Source: Qipengyuania gaetbuli (GTDB lineage Bacteria; Pseudomonadota; Alphaproteobacteria; Sphingomonadales; Sphingomonadaceae). Taken from it: 64,000 bases of DNA. This document shows positions 52,946 to 61,110 of the stretch, in pieces. The position numbers were made by a program, and so were the translations under genes. Location of the stretch: the NCBI RefSeq assembly GCF_009827315.1, contig NZ_WTYF01000004.1, positions 1,798,001-1,862,000 on the forward strand. Direction: 5' to 3'. Position 1 is the first letter of the stretch; the number at the start of each line of letters is the position of its first letter. Below the pieces are notes generated by a model. The model saw nothing but the letters and a program-made list of their open reading frames with translations, was not told the DNA's origin and did no database searches.

Positions 52946-53932
52946 ATGACCGCGATGGGTTTCGATGCACCCGGTGGGCCGGAGGTTTTCCGCCCCGAAA
53001 CGCTGCCCGTGCCGGTCCCCGGTCCGATGCAGGTCCTGATCAAGGTCGATCATGCCGGCGTGAACCGCCCCGACGTGATCCAGCGGCAAGGCTTCTACCC
53101 GCCGCCGCCTGGCGCTTCTCCCATTCCCGGGCTGGAGGTGTCGGGCACCGTCGTCGCCATCGGCGAAGGGGCCGCGCCCGAAATGCTCAACCGGCGCGTC
53201 TGCGCACTGGTGTCGGGCGGGGGCTACGCCGAATACTGCCTCGCCCATGCCGGCCACTGCCTCCATGTCCCGCACGGCATGGACATGGCCGCCGCGGCCG
53301 CCATTCCCGAAACGCTGTTCACCGTTTGGCACAATGTGTTCGAGCGCGGCTGGGCGCGCGATGGCGAGACCCTGCTGGTCCATGGCGGGACCAGCGGCAT
53401 CGGCACCATGGCCATCCAGCTGGCCAAGGAATTCGGCCTCAGCGTCGTCACCACCGCCGGCAGCGAGGACAAGTGCGAGGCCGCCCGCCGGATCGGCGCG
53501 GACCTCGCGATCAATTACACGACCCAGGATTTCGTCGAGAAGGTCAATGCCTTTACCGACGGCCGCGGAGCCGACGTGGTGCTGGACATGGTCTCGGGCG
53601 ATTACGTGCAGCGCAATCTCGACTGCCTCGCGGTGGACGGGCGGCACGTGACCATCGCCGTGCTCGGCGGGCTCAAGGCGGAAATCAACATGGCCAAGCT
53701 GATGAGCAAGCGGCAGACCATGACCGGTTCGACGCTGCGCCCGCGTTCGGACGAGTTCAAGGCGCTGCTCGCCGACGAGATCTACAACCATGCCTGGCCG
53801 CTGTTCGAGGACGGGACCATCGCGCCGGTGATGGACGAGATTTTCCCGCTGGCAGAGGTTTCCGCTGCCCATGCACGGATGGAAGCGGGCGATCATGTCG
53901 GCAAGATCGTCCTCAAGGTCGGCAATGGCTGA
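52946..53932 (+). CDS. NAD(P)H-quinone oxidoreductase (PIG3/zeta-crystallin type)
   Basis: The 328-residue medium-chain dehydrogenase lacks zinc ligands. It has the opening MGFDAPGGPEVF, the motif HAGVNRPDVIQRQGFYPPPPGAS, and the NADPH-binding HGGTSGIGTMAIQLAK. It probably reduces quinones or other electrophiles with NADPH. A downstream in-frame ATG (52958) is also possible. Its stop overlaps the GST gene by the 8-base string ATGGCTGA, so the two are one operon. Confidence 0.92.
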   Translation: MTAMGFDAPGGPEVFRPETLPVPVPGPMQVLIKVDHAGVNRPDVIQRQGFYPPPPGASPIPGLEVSGTVVAIGEGAAPEMLNRRVCALVSGGGYAEYCLAHAGHCLHVPHGMDMAAAAAIPETLFTVWHNVFERGWARDGETLLVHGGTSGIGTMAIQLAKEFGLSVVTTAGSEDKCEAARRIGADLAINYTTQDFVEKVNAFTDGRGADVVLDMVSGDYVQRNLDCLAVDGRHVTIAVLGGLKAEINMAKLMSKRQTMTGSTLRPRSDEFKALLADEIYNHAWPLFEDGTIAPVMDEIFPLAEVSAAHARMEAGDHVGKIVLKVGNG

Positions 53933-54539
53933 CTATACGCTCCACGAGGATCCGCGCAGCGGCAATTGCTACAAGATCAAGCTGACCGCCGCTCTGGTGG
54001 GCGTGCCGCTGGCCCTGCGCCAGTACGACATCATGGCAGGCGAGACGCGCACCGCCGCATTCCTCGAACAGGTCAATCCCAACGGGCGTATCCCGGTCCT
54101 GCAGGTGGACGATCGCTTCCTGCCCGAAAGCAATGCCGCCTGCTGGTACCTGGCCGAAGGCAGCGCGCTGGTGCCTGAGACACGGTTCGAGCGTGCCGAC
54201 ATGCTGCGCTGGATGTTCTTCGAACAGTACAGCCACGAACCCAATATCGCGACCTTGCGCTTCTGGCTGCATTTCGTGGGCGAGGACAAGCTGACCGAGC
54301 AGCAGGATGCGCAAATCATGGCCAAGCGTATCGCCGGTTGTGAGGCGCTGGCGCTGATGGATGCGCATCTTGCCACGCGCGACTGGTTCGTGGGCGACAG
54401 CGTCACACTCGCCGACATTGCGCTTTATGCCTATACCCATGTCGCGGGCGATGGCGGATTCAAGCTGGACGAATATCCGGCGATCCGCGCATGGCTGGCA
54501 CGAGTAGAGGCCCTGCCCGGCTACATCGCAATGGCCTGA
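53925..54539 (+). CDS. glutathione S-transferase family protein
   Basis: The 204-residue protein has an N-terminal thioredoxin-like domain (DYTLHEDPRSGNCYKIKL, NPNGRIPVLQVDDRFLPESNA, the glutathione-binding segment) and a C-terminal all-helical domain with LADIALYAYTHVAGDGGF. It presumably conjugates or reduces electrophiles with glutathione. Coupling to a quinone oxidoreductase suggests a shared detoxification role. It overlaps that gene by 8 bases. Confidence 0.92.
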   Translation: MADYTLHEDPRSGNCYKIKLTAALVGVPLALRQYDIMAGETRTAAFLEQVNPNGRIPVLQVDDRFLPESNAACWYLAEGSALVPETRFERADMLRWMFFEQYSHEPNIATLRFWLHFVGEDKLTEQQDAQIMAKRIAGCEALALMDAHLATRDWFVGDSVTLADIALYAYTHVAGDGGFKLDEYPAIRAWLARVEALPGYIAMA

Positions 54540-54565
54540 CTCCGAACGGTAGCAAAGACGCGCAA

Positions 54566-54594
54566 GTGTAACCGAGCTGCGATGCCGGTGTCAT
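54566..54594 (+). promoter_or_regulatory. Pho-box-like array of three 7-mers phased by 11 bases
   Basis: The 7-mers GTGTAAC (54566), CTGCGAT (54577) and GTGTCAT (54588) each start 11 bases apart. They match the PhoB half-site CTGTCAT at 4, 5 and 6 of 7 positions. A CATAAT at 54592-54597 could serve as the -10. The array ends 41 bases before the phosphoesterase start. Confidence 0.5.
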
Positions 54595-54635
54595 AATGGA
54601 ATGGCATGGAGCTTCCCGAACAGGGGAGGCCTTGC

Positions 54636-55541
54636 ATGACCGAACTGACGCCCGATCTCACCGCTTTTGCCAATGTTTCCAGCTTCCTGCCCGTCCGGCC
54701 CAAGGTGCCCGAGCGCACCAGCCTCGACGAGCGGCGGCGCTTCCGCACGATCTGGATCAGCGACATCCATCTCGGCACCAAGGGTTGTAATGCCGAGTTG
54801 CTGATCGACTTCCTCGACCACACCGACAGCGACACGCTCTACCTGGTCGGCGACATCATCGACGGCTGGCGGTTGAAGAAGAAGTTCTACTGGCCCGCCG
54901 AACACAACGACATCGTCTGGCGCATCCTCAAGCGCGCGCATCGCGGCACGCGAATCGTCTATATCCCGGGCAATCACGACGAGATGGTCCGCCCCTTTGC
55001 AGGGATGAATTTCGGCGGGGTGGAGATTGCGCGTGCCGCGTTCCACGACACGGCCGACGGGCGCCGCCTGATGGTGCTGCACGGGGACGAATTCGACACG
55101 ATCATGCTGGCGCACCGCTGGCTCGCCTTCGTGGGCGACGCACTCTACCACGCGATGATGCGGCTCAACACCTGGGTCGCCTCGGTCCGCAAGCTGTTCG
55201 GCCTGCCCTATTGGTCGATTTCCAAGGCAGCCAAGCACAAGGTCAAGAACGCGGTCGAGTTCATCTCGAAATACGAAGCCATCGTCGCCCGCGCTGCTGG
55301 CGAGCGCGGAGTGGACGGCGTCGTTTGCGGCCACATCCACACTGCCGATATCCGCGACTTCGATCACGCCGGAACTTCGGTTGCCTATTATAACGACGGC
55401 GACTGGGTCGAAGGCTGCACCGCGCTGGTCGAGCATTTCGACGGCAGCATGGAAATCCTCCACTGGCCCGAAGAGATCGCGAAACGCGAGGCGGAAAAGG
55501 TGGCCGTGATGGAGGCCGAGACCGCGCTGGAGGCTGCGTGA
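54636..55541 (+). CDS. plcP: calcineurin-like phosphoesterase, PlcP/LpxH-like
   Basis: From the ATG at 54636, which has GGGAGG 6 bases upstream, the product is 301 residues. The metal-binding motifs are SDIHLGTKG, VGDIIDGW, PGNHDE, LHGDEFD and GHIHTADI. The family is often labelled UDP-2,3-diacylglucosamine diphosphatase. The fused translation with a glycosyltransferase and the Pho-box-like sites favour PlcP, a phospholipase C that releases diacylglycerol from phospholipids under phosphate limitation. The activity is inferred from context. The long frame to 54606 is less likely. The stop overlaps the next gene as GTGA. Confidence 0.78.
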   Translation: MTELTPDLTAFANVSSFLPVRPKVPERTSLDERRRFRTIWISDIHLGTKGCNAELLIDFLDHTDSDTLYLVGDIIDGWRLKKKFYWPAEHNDIVWRILKRAHRGTRIVYIPGNHDEMVRPFAGMNFGGVEIARAAFHDTADGRRLMVLHGDEFDTIMLAHRWLAFVGDALYHAMMRLNTWVASVRKLFGLPYWSISKAAKHKVKNAVEFISKYEAIVARAAGERGVDGVVCGHIHTADIRDFDHAGTSVAYYNDGDWVEGCTALVEHFDGSMEILHWPEEIAKREAEKVAVMEAETALEAA

Positions 55542-56617
55542 ACGCTCACGCCACTCTCGATCCTTTGGCGGCGACCGGCACGGGCAAGGCCCTGCGCATC
55601 GCAATCGTGACCGATGCCTGGCTGCCGCAGATGAACGGAGTGGTGCGAACGCTGACCACGACCTGCGACCTGCTGCGTGCTGGCGGGCACGAGGTGCTGG
55701 TGATCTCGCCCGACCTGTTCGCCAGCATTCCGTGCCCGACTTATCCGGAAATCCGCCTGGCGCTCGCAAGGCCCGGCGTGGTTGCGCGGATGCTGCGCGA
55801 GTTTTCTCCCGGTGCCATCCATGTCGCGACCGAAGGTCCGCTGGGGCTTGCTGCACGCCGCTATTGCGCGTCTGCCGGAGTGAGCTTCACCACCGCTTAC
55901 CACACGCAGTTTCCCGATTATGTGGCGCGTCGGACCAGCCTGCCGAGCGAATGGTTCTGGCGCTACATCAGCTGGTTCCACCGCCCCGCCAGCAGGGTGC
56001 TGGTCGCGACCGGCAGCATCCGCGAGGAACTGCGCGCCCATGGCCTCGACAAGCTTCATCACTGGAGCCGCGGCGTCGACCTTGCCTGCTTCACGCCCGA
56101 CGCGCCCGTGCCTGCCGAATTCGCCGGCCTGCCGCGCCCGATCCAGCTCTATGTCGGCCGGGTCGCGGTGGAGAAGAATCTCGAAGCGTTCCTCGATTGC
56201 AGGCATCCGGGCAGCAAGGTCGTGGTCGGCGACGGGCCTGCGCTGGCAGGTTTGCGCGCCCGCTATCCCGATGCACTTTTCCTTGGCCGAAAGAGCGGGC
56301 GCGAGCTGGCCGGCTGCTATGCCGGCGCGGACGTCTTCGTCTTTCCCAGCCTGACCGACACCTTCGGACTTGTCATGATCGAGGCGCTGGCCTGCGGCAC
56401 GCCTGTCGCCGCCTTTCCGGTTGCGGGCCCGCGCGATATCGTGACCGACGAGGTCGGCGCGCTGTCGTTCCAGCTCGACCGAGCGATCGATGCGGCGCTA
56501 TATTGCGAGAGCGCGGCCTGCGTGGCGCTCGCCCGGCGGTATTCCTGGGAAGCGGCGACCGCGCAATTCCTCGACGGGCTCGCCGCACTGCCGCCCGACG
56601 CGCTGCCTGCCGCCTGA
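55538..56617 (+). CDS. GT4-type glycosyltransferase, Agt-like
   Basis: The 359-residue GT-B enzyme starts at a GTG overlapping the phosphoesterase stop. It shows the N-terminal donor-side pattern (IAIVTDAWLPQMNGVVRTL), AYHTQFPDYV, GRVAVEKNLEAFL and the nucleotide-sugar region PSLTDTFGLVMIEALACGTPV. In marine bacteria the Agt enzyme next to PlcP glycosylates diacylglycerol to make sugar lipids that replace phospholipids. That role is likely here but not proven. It appears cytoplasmic or membrane associated. Confidence 0.78.
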   Translation: MNAHATLDPLAATGTGKALRIAIVTDAWLPQMNGVVRTLTTTCDLLRAGGHEVLVISPDLFASIPCPTYPEIRLALARPGVVARMLREFSPGAIHVATEGPLGLAARRYCASAGVSFTTAYHTQFPDYVARRTSLPSEWFWRYISWFHRPASRVLVATGSIREELRAHGLDKLHHWSRGVDLACFTPDAPVPAEFAGLPRPIQLYVGRVAVEKNLEAFLDCRHPGSKVVVGDGPALAGLRARYPDALFLGRKSGRELAGCYAGADVFVFPSLTDTFGLVMIEALACGTPVAAFPVAGPRDIVTDEVGALSFQLDRAIDAALYCESAACVALARRYSWEAATAQFLDGLAALPPDALPAA

Positions 56618-56679
56618 GCCGGCGGGCGCGCGTTGCGCCTTGCCGAATCCGCGCCTCTCGCCTACATGGGCGGGGCAAT

Positions 56680-56701
56680 GGCCGCTCCGCGAGGGGCGGC
56701 C
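56680..56701 (+). terminator. hairpin in the trcR leader, possible terminator of the plcP-glycosyltransferase operon
   Basis: GGCCGCTCC pairs with GGGGCGGCC around GCGA, followed by CTTCTATTTTC. It is a near copy of the carD terminator arm at 35302-35325. Confidence 0.55.
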
Positions 56702-56734
56702 CTTCTATTTTCAAGTCTGAGAAAAGGCGCTTTC

Positions 56735-57451
56735 ATGGCCGACCAACCCACTCCGCTGATGCCGCACGCGACCGCCACCTGGCTGGTCGACAACACCGGC
56801 CTCTCGTTCGAGCAGATCGCCGAATTCTGCGGCCTCCACATCCTCGAAGTGCAGGCCATGGCCGACGACCTGGCAGGCAGCAAGTACACCGGCCGCGACC
56901 CGCTCCACTCGGGCGAACTGACGCAGGCCGAAATCGACCGCGGCCAGGCCGATCCGGAATACCGCCTCAAGATGCAGCGCGCGCCCGTCGCCGTCAGCCG
57001 CACCAAGGGCCCGCGCTACACGCCGGTGTCCAAGCGCCAGGACAAGCCGGACGGCATCGCCTGGATCCTGCGCAACCACCCCGAAGTCTCGGACGCGCAG
57101 GTGTCCAAGCTTATCGGCACCACGCGCAACACGATCACCGCGATCCGCGAGCGTAGCCACTGGAACATCCAGAACATCAATCCCAAGGACCCGGTCACGC
57201 TCGGCCTGTGTTCGCAGCGCGAACTCGACGCCGTCGTCGCCAAGGCTGCCAAGAAGGCCGGCATCGAAGGCGCTGCAGCCGTGGCGGATTCGGGCAGCGA
57301 CCGCGAAAAGCTGATCGAGGAACTGCGCGCCGAACGCGATGCCAATGAAAAGGCCGCCGCCGAAGCCGCACAGGAAGCCGAGGCCGAGGAATGGCTCCGC
57401 GCCAAGCGTGCCGCCGAGGAAGAAGGCGAAGCACCCGCCGAAGAAGCCTGA
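56735..57451 (+). CDS. trcR: cell-cycle transcriptional regulator TrcR (DUF1013)
   Basis: The 238-residue protein has the DUF1013 hallmarks: ATATWLVDNTGLSFEQIAEFCGLH near the N-terminus, then RYTPVSKRQDKPDGIAWILRNHPE and SDAQVSKLIGTTRNTITAIR, a helix-turn-helix. A long Glu/Ala-rich coiled tail follows (about 190-238). TrcR is described in alphaproteobacteria as an essential cell-cycle regulator linked to RNA polymerase. A strong terminator follows. Confidence 0.88.
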   Translation: MADQPTPLMPHATATWLVDNTGLSFEQIAEFCGLHILEVQAMADDLAGSKYTGRDPLHSGELTQAEIDRGQADPEYRLKMQRAPVAVSRTKGPRYTPVSKRQDKPDGIAWILRNHPEVSDAQVSKLIGTTRNTITAIRERSHWNIQNINPKDPVTLGLCSQRELDAVVAKAAKKAGIEGAAAVADSGSDREKLIEELRAERDANEKAAAEAAQEAEAEEWLRAKRAAEEEGEAPAEEA

Positions 57452-57474
57452 CAGCATCCGGCAAAGCCAATTCG

Positions 57475-57512
57475 AAGGGCGGGCGAGGCAGATGGCTTCG
57501 CCCGCCCTTTTT
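57475..57512 (+). terminator. intrinsic terminator of trcR
   Basis: A perfect 12-bp stem (57475-57486 with 57498-57509) and an 11-base loop are followed by a T run. It begins 24 bases after the trcR stop. Confidence 0.9.
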
Positions 57513-57548
57513 GCTTGCGTTTAGGGGCAGATAGGCCATGTTACTGAC

Positions 57549-59222
57549 ATGGATGTAAGCAAGCTGCCCAATTACCATCCCGTCCCCTGGGACACGCGTT
57601 TCGAAGCCATCGCGCTGCCCGACATGTTCGCGCGCACGGCGACCGCCACGCCGGATGCACCGCTGCTGCATTTCCTCGGCCGCACCTATCCCTATTCCGC
57701 ACTACACGAGCAGGCCCGCCGGTTCGCGCTCGGCCTGATCGCCCGCGGTATCGCGCCGGGCGACCGGGTCGGCCTGTTCCTGCCCAACGTGCCGAGCTAC
57801 GTCGCGGCCTATTACGGCGCGATGCTGGCAGGCGCGGTGGTGGTGAATTTCTCCCCGCTCTACTCGGTCGACGAACTCAGCACGCAGGTCGCGGACAGCG
57901 GCACGCGCCTGCTGGTCACGGTGGACGTGCCCGAACTCTACGGCACAGCGGAAAAAGTGCTGCAGGCCTCGCAGCTCGAGACGCTGGTGGTGAGCTCGCT
58001 TTCGGGCATGCTGCCGAAGCTCAAGGGCCTCGCGCTCAAGCTGTTCGCGCGCAGCAAGATCGCCAAGGTCGCCTATGGCGACGGGGTGGTCGCGTGGGAC
58101 GATCTCCTTTCGCAAGGCGCTGCCAGCAAGGCCGCGCTGCCTCCGCTCGATCCGCAGGGCCTCGCGCTGCTCCAGTATACCGGAGGGACCACGGGCACGC
58201 CCAAGGGCGCGATGCTGACCCATGCGAACTTGTCGATCAATGCGCAGCAGACTGCCGGGCTCAATCCCTTCGGAGATCCTGCGGGCGAGGTCTTCATGGG
58301 CGCGCTGCCGTTCTTTCATGTCTTCGCCAACACCGCGCTGCTCAACCACGCGGTGGTGACCGGCGCATCGATCGCCATGGTCCCGCGCTTCGACACGAAG
58401 CAGGTGCTGCAGACGATCGAGAAATACGGGGCGACCGGGTTCCCGGGCGTGCCGACCATGTTCCAGGCGCTGCTGGACCATCCGGACCTTGCGAAGACCG
58501 ACCTTTCGACCCTCAAGGTCTGCATTTCCGGCGGCGCGCCGCTGCCCGGCCCGCTGCGCGAGAAGTTCGAAGCGGCCACAGGCGTGCGGCTGGTGGAAGG
58601 CTACGGCCTCACCGAAAGTTCGGGCGTGGTCTCGGCCAACCCCTACGAAGGCAAGCGCAAGCCCGGCACCATCGGGCAGGTCGTCATGGGGACCGAAGTC
58701 CTGCTGCTCGACAAGGAGAATCCCGAGGTGATCGCCCCTGCCGGCGAACCGGGCGAACTGGCGCTGCACGGTCCGCAGATCATGCAGGGCTACTGGAACC
58801 GGCCCGATGCGGCGAAAGACGTGTTCGTCGAACATTTCGGCAAGCGCTGGCTGCGCACCGGCGACGTTGCCACGGTGGACGAGGAAGGCTTCCTCGCCAT
58901 CGTCGACCGGATCAAGGACATGATCGCGGTGGGCGGGTTCAAGGTATTCCCCAGCCAGGTGGAAGACGTGCTGCTCGAACACGAAGCGGTCAAGGAAGCG
59001 CTCGTGATCGGCGTTCCGGATGAATACCTCGGCGAATGCCCCAAGGCCTATGTCACGCTGAACGCCGGCGAAGGCGCCACCGGCGATGCCCTGCGCGAAT
59101 GGCTCAACGCCCGCATCGGCAAGCACGAGCGTGTGTGCGACGTCGTCATCCGCGAAGACCTTCCCAAGACCATGATCGGCAAGCTCGATCGCAAGGCCCT
59201 TCGCGCCGAAGTGCTCGACTGA
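57549..59222 (+). CDS. fadD: long-chain fatty acid--CoA ligase (FadD-like)
   Basis: The 557-residue adenylate-forming enzyme has the P-loop-like YTGGTTGTPKGAMLTH, the signature VEGYGLTESSGV, GDVATVDEEGFLAIVDRIKDMI and the catalytic lysine near the C-terminus (PKTMIGKLDRKAL). It activates fatty acids as CoA thioesters for beta-oxidation or lipid synthesis. It is transcribed alone, between the trcR terminator and the bactofilin terminator. Confidence 0.93.
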   Translation: MDVSKLPNYHPVPWDTRFEAIALPDMFARTATATPDAPLLHFLGRTYPYSALHEQARRFALGLIARGIAPGDRVGLFLPNVPSYVAAYYGAMLAGAVVVNFSPLYSVDELSTQVADSGTRLLVTVDVPELYGTAEKVLQASQLETLVVSSLSGMLPKLKGLALKLFARSKIAKVAYGDGVVAWDDLLSQGAASKAALPPLDPQGLALLQYTGGTTGTPKGAMLTHANLSINAQQTAGLNPFGDPAGEVFMGALPFFHVFANTALLNHAVVTGASIAMVPRFDTKQVLQTIEKYGATGFPGVPTMFQALLDHPDLAKTDLSTLKVCISGGAPLPGPLREKFEAATGVRLVEGYGLTESSGVVSANPYEGKRKPGTIGQVVMGTEVLLLDKENPEVIAPAGEPGELALHGPQIMQGYWNRPDAAKDVFVEHFGKRWLRTGDVATVDEEGFLAIVDRIKDMIAVGGFKVFPSQVEDVLLEHEAVKEALVIGVPDEYLGECPKAYVTLNAGEGATGDALREWLNARIGKHERVCDVVIREDLPKTMIGKLDRKALRAEVLD

Positions 59223-59237
59223 GGCGCACATAAGAAG

Positions 59238-59270
59238 AAGGCCGCCCTGCGCCATGCGCAGGACGACCTT
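59238..59270 (-). terminator. intrinsic terminator of the M23-bactofilin operon
   Basis: On the minus strand a 15-bp stem (two G-U pairs) with a 3-base loop is followed by TTCTTCTT. On the plus strand the same stem has two mismatches, so it favours the leftward transcript, though it may act on both. Confidence 0.65.
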
Positions 59271-59300
59271 CGTCCTCTCCTAGCTTGTCAGACGCGCCGC

Positions 59301-59690
59301 TCAGTTGGCGACGGAAAGCTCCGGCTGCTTGGCCTGCTGTGCGGGAGCAGCGGCCTTCACCGACTTGTCGCGGTGGGCGAAGCGGCCTTCGACTTGTGCG
59401 CCCTGTTCGATGGTCAGCGCGTCGTAATAGACGTCGCCGGTGATCTTCGCGCTCTTCAGGATGACCAGTTCGCGCGCCGTGATCGAACCGTTGACCGTGC
59501 CGGCCAGGCGGGCGGTTTCCGCCTTCACGCCGCCGGTGATCGTGCTGGTTTCGCCCTGCACGAGGCTGGAGCAGGCGATGTCGCCTTCCACGCTGCCGTC
59601 GATGTGCAGGTCGGCCGAGGCCTTGATATCGCCCTTGATGGCGAGATCGGAACCGAGAACGGAGAAGGTCGAGTTGCTCTTGCTGGCCAT
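59301..59690 (-). CDS. bactofilin (polymer-forming cytoskeletal protein)
   Basis: The 129-residue protein starts at MASKSNSTFSVLG and has the bactofilin beta-helix core: LAIKGDIKASADLHIDGSVEGD, then AGTVNGSITARELVILKSAKITGDVYYDALTIEQGAQVEG. A short Ala/Gln/Pro tail follows. Bactofilins polymerise without nucleotide at the membrane and help shape the cell, often with an M23 peptidase. It lies 19 bases after the M23 gene stop on the same strand. Confidence 0.92.
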   Translation of the reverse strand: MASKSNSTFSVLGSDLAIKGDIKASADLHIDGSVEGDIACSSLVQGETSTITGGVKAETARLAGTVNGSITARELVILKSAKITGDVYYDALTIEQGAQVEGRFAHRDKSVKAAAPAQQAKQPELSVAN

Positions 59691-59709
59691 GGGAATGCTG
59701 CGTCCGGAA

Positions 59710-60867
59710 TTAGTTGGCGTCGGCGAGCTCAGGGGCTCGGCGGATTTCTTCGAGAACATGGGGGGCGGTCTCCAGGAAAGTACGCGGGTTGACCGCGCGA
59801 TTGTTGATCCGGACCTCGAAGTGGAGGTGCGGACCGGTCGAGCGACCCGTGCTGCCGATGGCACCGATGGTCTGGCCCGGCAAGACCTGCTGGCCGACCT
59901 TGGCATTGAACTTCGACATGTGCGCATAGCGCGTCATCAGGCCGTTGCCGTGGGTGATTTCGACCGTATTGCCGTAGCCGCCCTTGCGGCCGACGAAAGT
60001 GACGCGGCCCTTGGCGGCGGCGTAGATCGGGGTGCCGGTGGCGCCCTTGAAGTCGAGACCGCTGTGCATTGCGGCGCGGCCGTTGAACGGGTCGCGGCGA
60101 TAGCCGAAGCCCGAGGAAATGAGGTCCTTGCGAGCCGGGGCGAACTGCGGGACGCCTTCGAGCGCCTGTTCGAGCGCGGCCATGCGCGCCATCGAAAGGC
60201 CGAGGCGTTCGAAGCGCGGATCGATCGAGCCGTCGGCATCGGTGGCGAGCCCTTCGAGCGGACCACCCATCGCCTGGTTGCGGCTGGAACGGATCACCTG
60301 GGCGGGATTGAGCTGGAGCTGCTTCAGCGCGTCGGCGGCACGCTGGGCGCGCCAGTCGGCATAGCGGGTTAGGCCTTCGACCACGGCAAGCTGGCGGGCT
60401 TCGATGCGGGCGAGTTCTGCGGCCTGCGGGAAGGCGGCGCTGACCTTCTCGACCGTGGCGGCCGCTTCGCCGGTGCTGTCGGACACAGCGGTGTCGACCT
60501 TCATTTCCTCGGGCAGGAGTTCGGCCACGCCCTCGATGAATTCCATCCGGCGGTCGAGGTCGGCGCTGACTTCCTCGAGATTGTCGCCATAGGCGGCGAG
60601 GCGTTCTTCCGAGGTCGCGACCTTGGCTTCGCGGTCGAGCAGCGAGAGGCGGTCCGAAGCGGCGCGGTACTGCGCCCAGCCGGCGACCGCCATCGACACC
60701 GCCCACACGAACAGCACCGCCACGGCGATTGCCGCAGCGGTCATCTGCACACGCGAGGAGATGGTGATGAAGCGGACCTGGCCTTCGGAGCGCATGAAGA
60801 ACTCGCGATCCGGGAACCAGCTCTTGATACGGGCGATGCGACCGCCCTGTGCGATGTTGTTATCCAA
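59710..60867 (-). CDS. M23 peptidoglycan endopeptidase paired with bactofilin
   Basis: The start is taken as the TTG at 60865-60867, with AAGGGA 8 bases upstream, giving 385 residues. The frame continues to 60927 from another TTG, and the choice is uncertain. The protein has a membrane segment (about residues 42-65, MTAAAIAVAVLFVWAVSMAVAGWA), a coiled-coil region (about 75-170) and an active-looking M23 domain with MHSGLDF, YAHMSKF and GPHLHFE. It probably trims cross-links at sites set by the bactofilin. Confidence 0.85.
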   Translation of the reverse strand: MDNNIAQGGRIARIKSWFPDREFFMRSEGQVRFITISSRVQMTAAAIAVAVLFVWAVSMAVAGWAQYRAASDRLSLLDREAKVATSEERLAAYGDNLEEVSADLDRRMEFIEGVAELLPEEMKVDTAVSDSTGEAAATVEKVSAAFPQAAELARIEARQLAVVEGLTRYADWRAQRAADALKQLQLNPAQVIRSSRNQAMGGPLEGLATDADGSIDPRFERLGLSMARMAALEQALEGVPQFAPARKDLISSGFGYRRDPFNGRAAMHSGLDFKGATGTPIYAAAKGRVTFVGRKGGYGNTVEITHGNGLMTRYAHMSKFNAKVGQQVLPGQTIGAIGSTGRSTGPHLHFEVRINNRAVNPRTFLETAPHVLEEIRRAPELADAN

Positions 60868-61110
60868 AACGACCCGTCCCTTGGTCTTTGACCCTTGGGT
60901 GGGATCGCTAACAACAGTTCCCGGCAAAGGCGAATCCTGACCCCGCCGAATCCATGAGTCGAAGAGTAAGCGGGACGAGTCGTTTCATCTGCGCGAAATT
61001 TCCGAACTTTTGCGGGAACCATTCCCTAAGTCGTTGTTTACCATGCGCCCAGCGATTCGGCCCGATTCCGTCCCAATGACAAGGGTTTATGCGCCTGCTA
61101 GGGCCGATTC

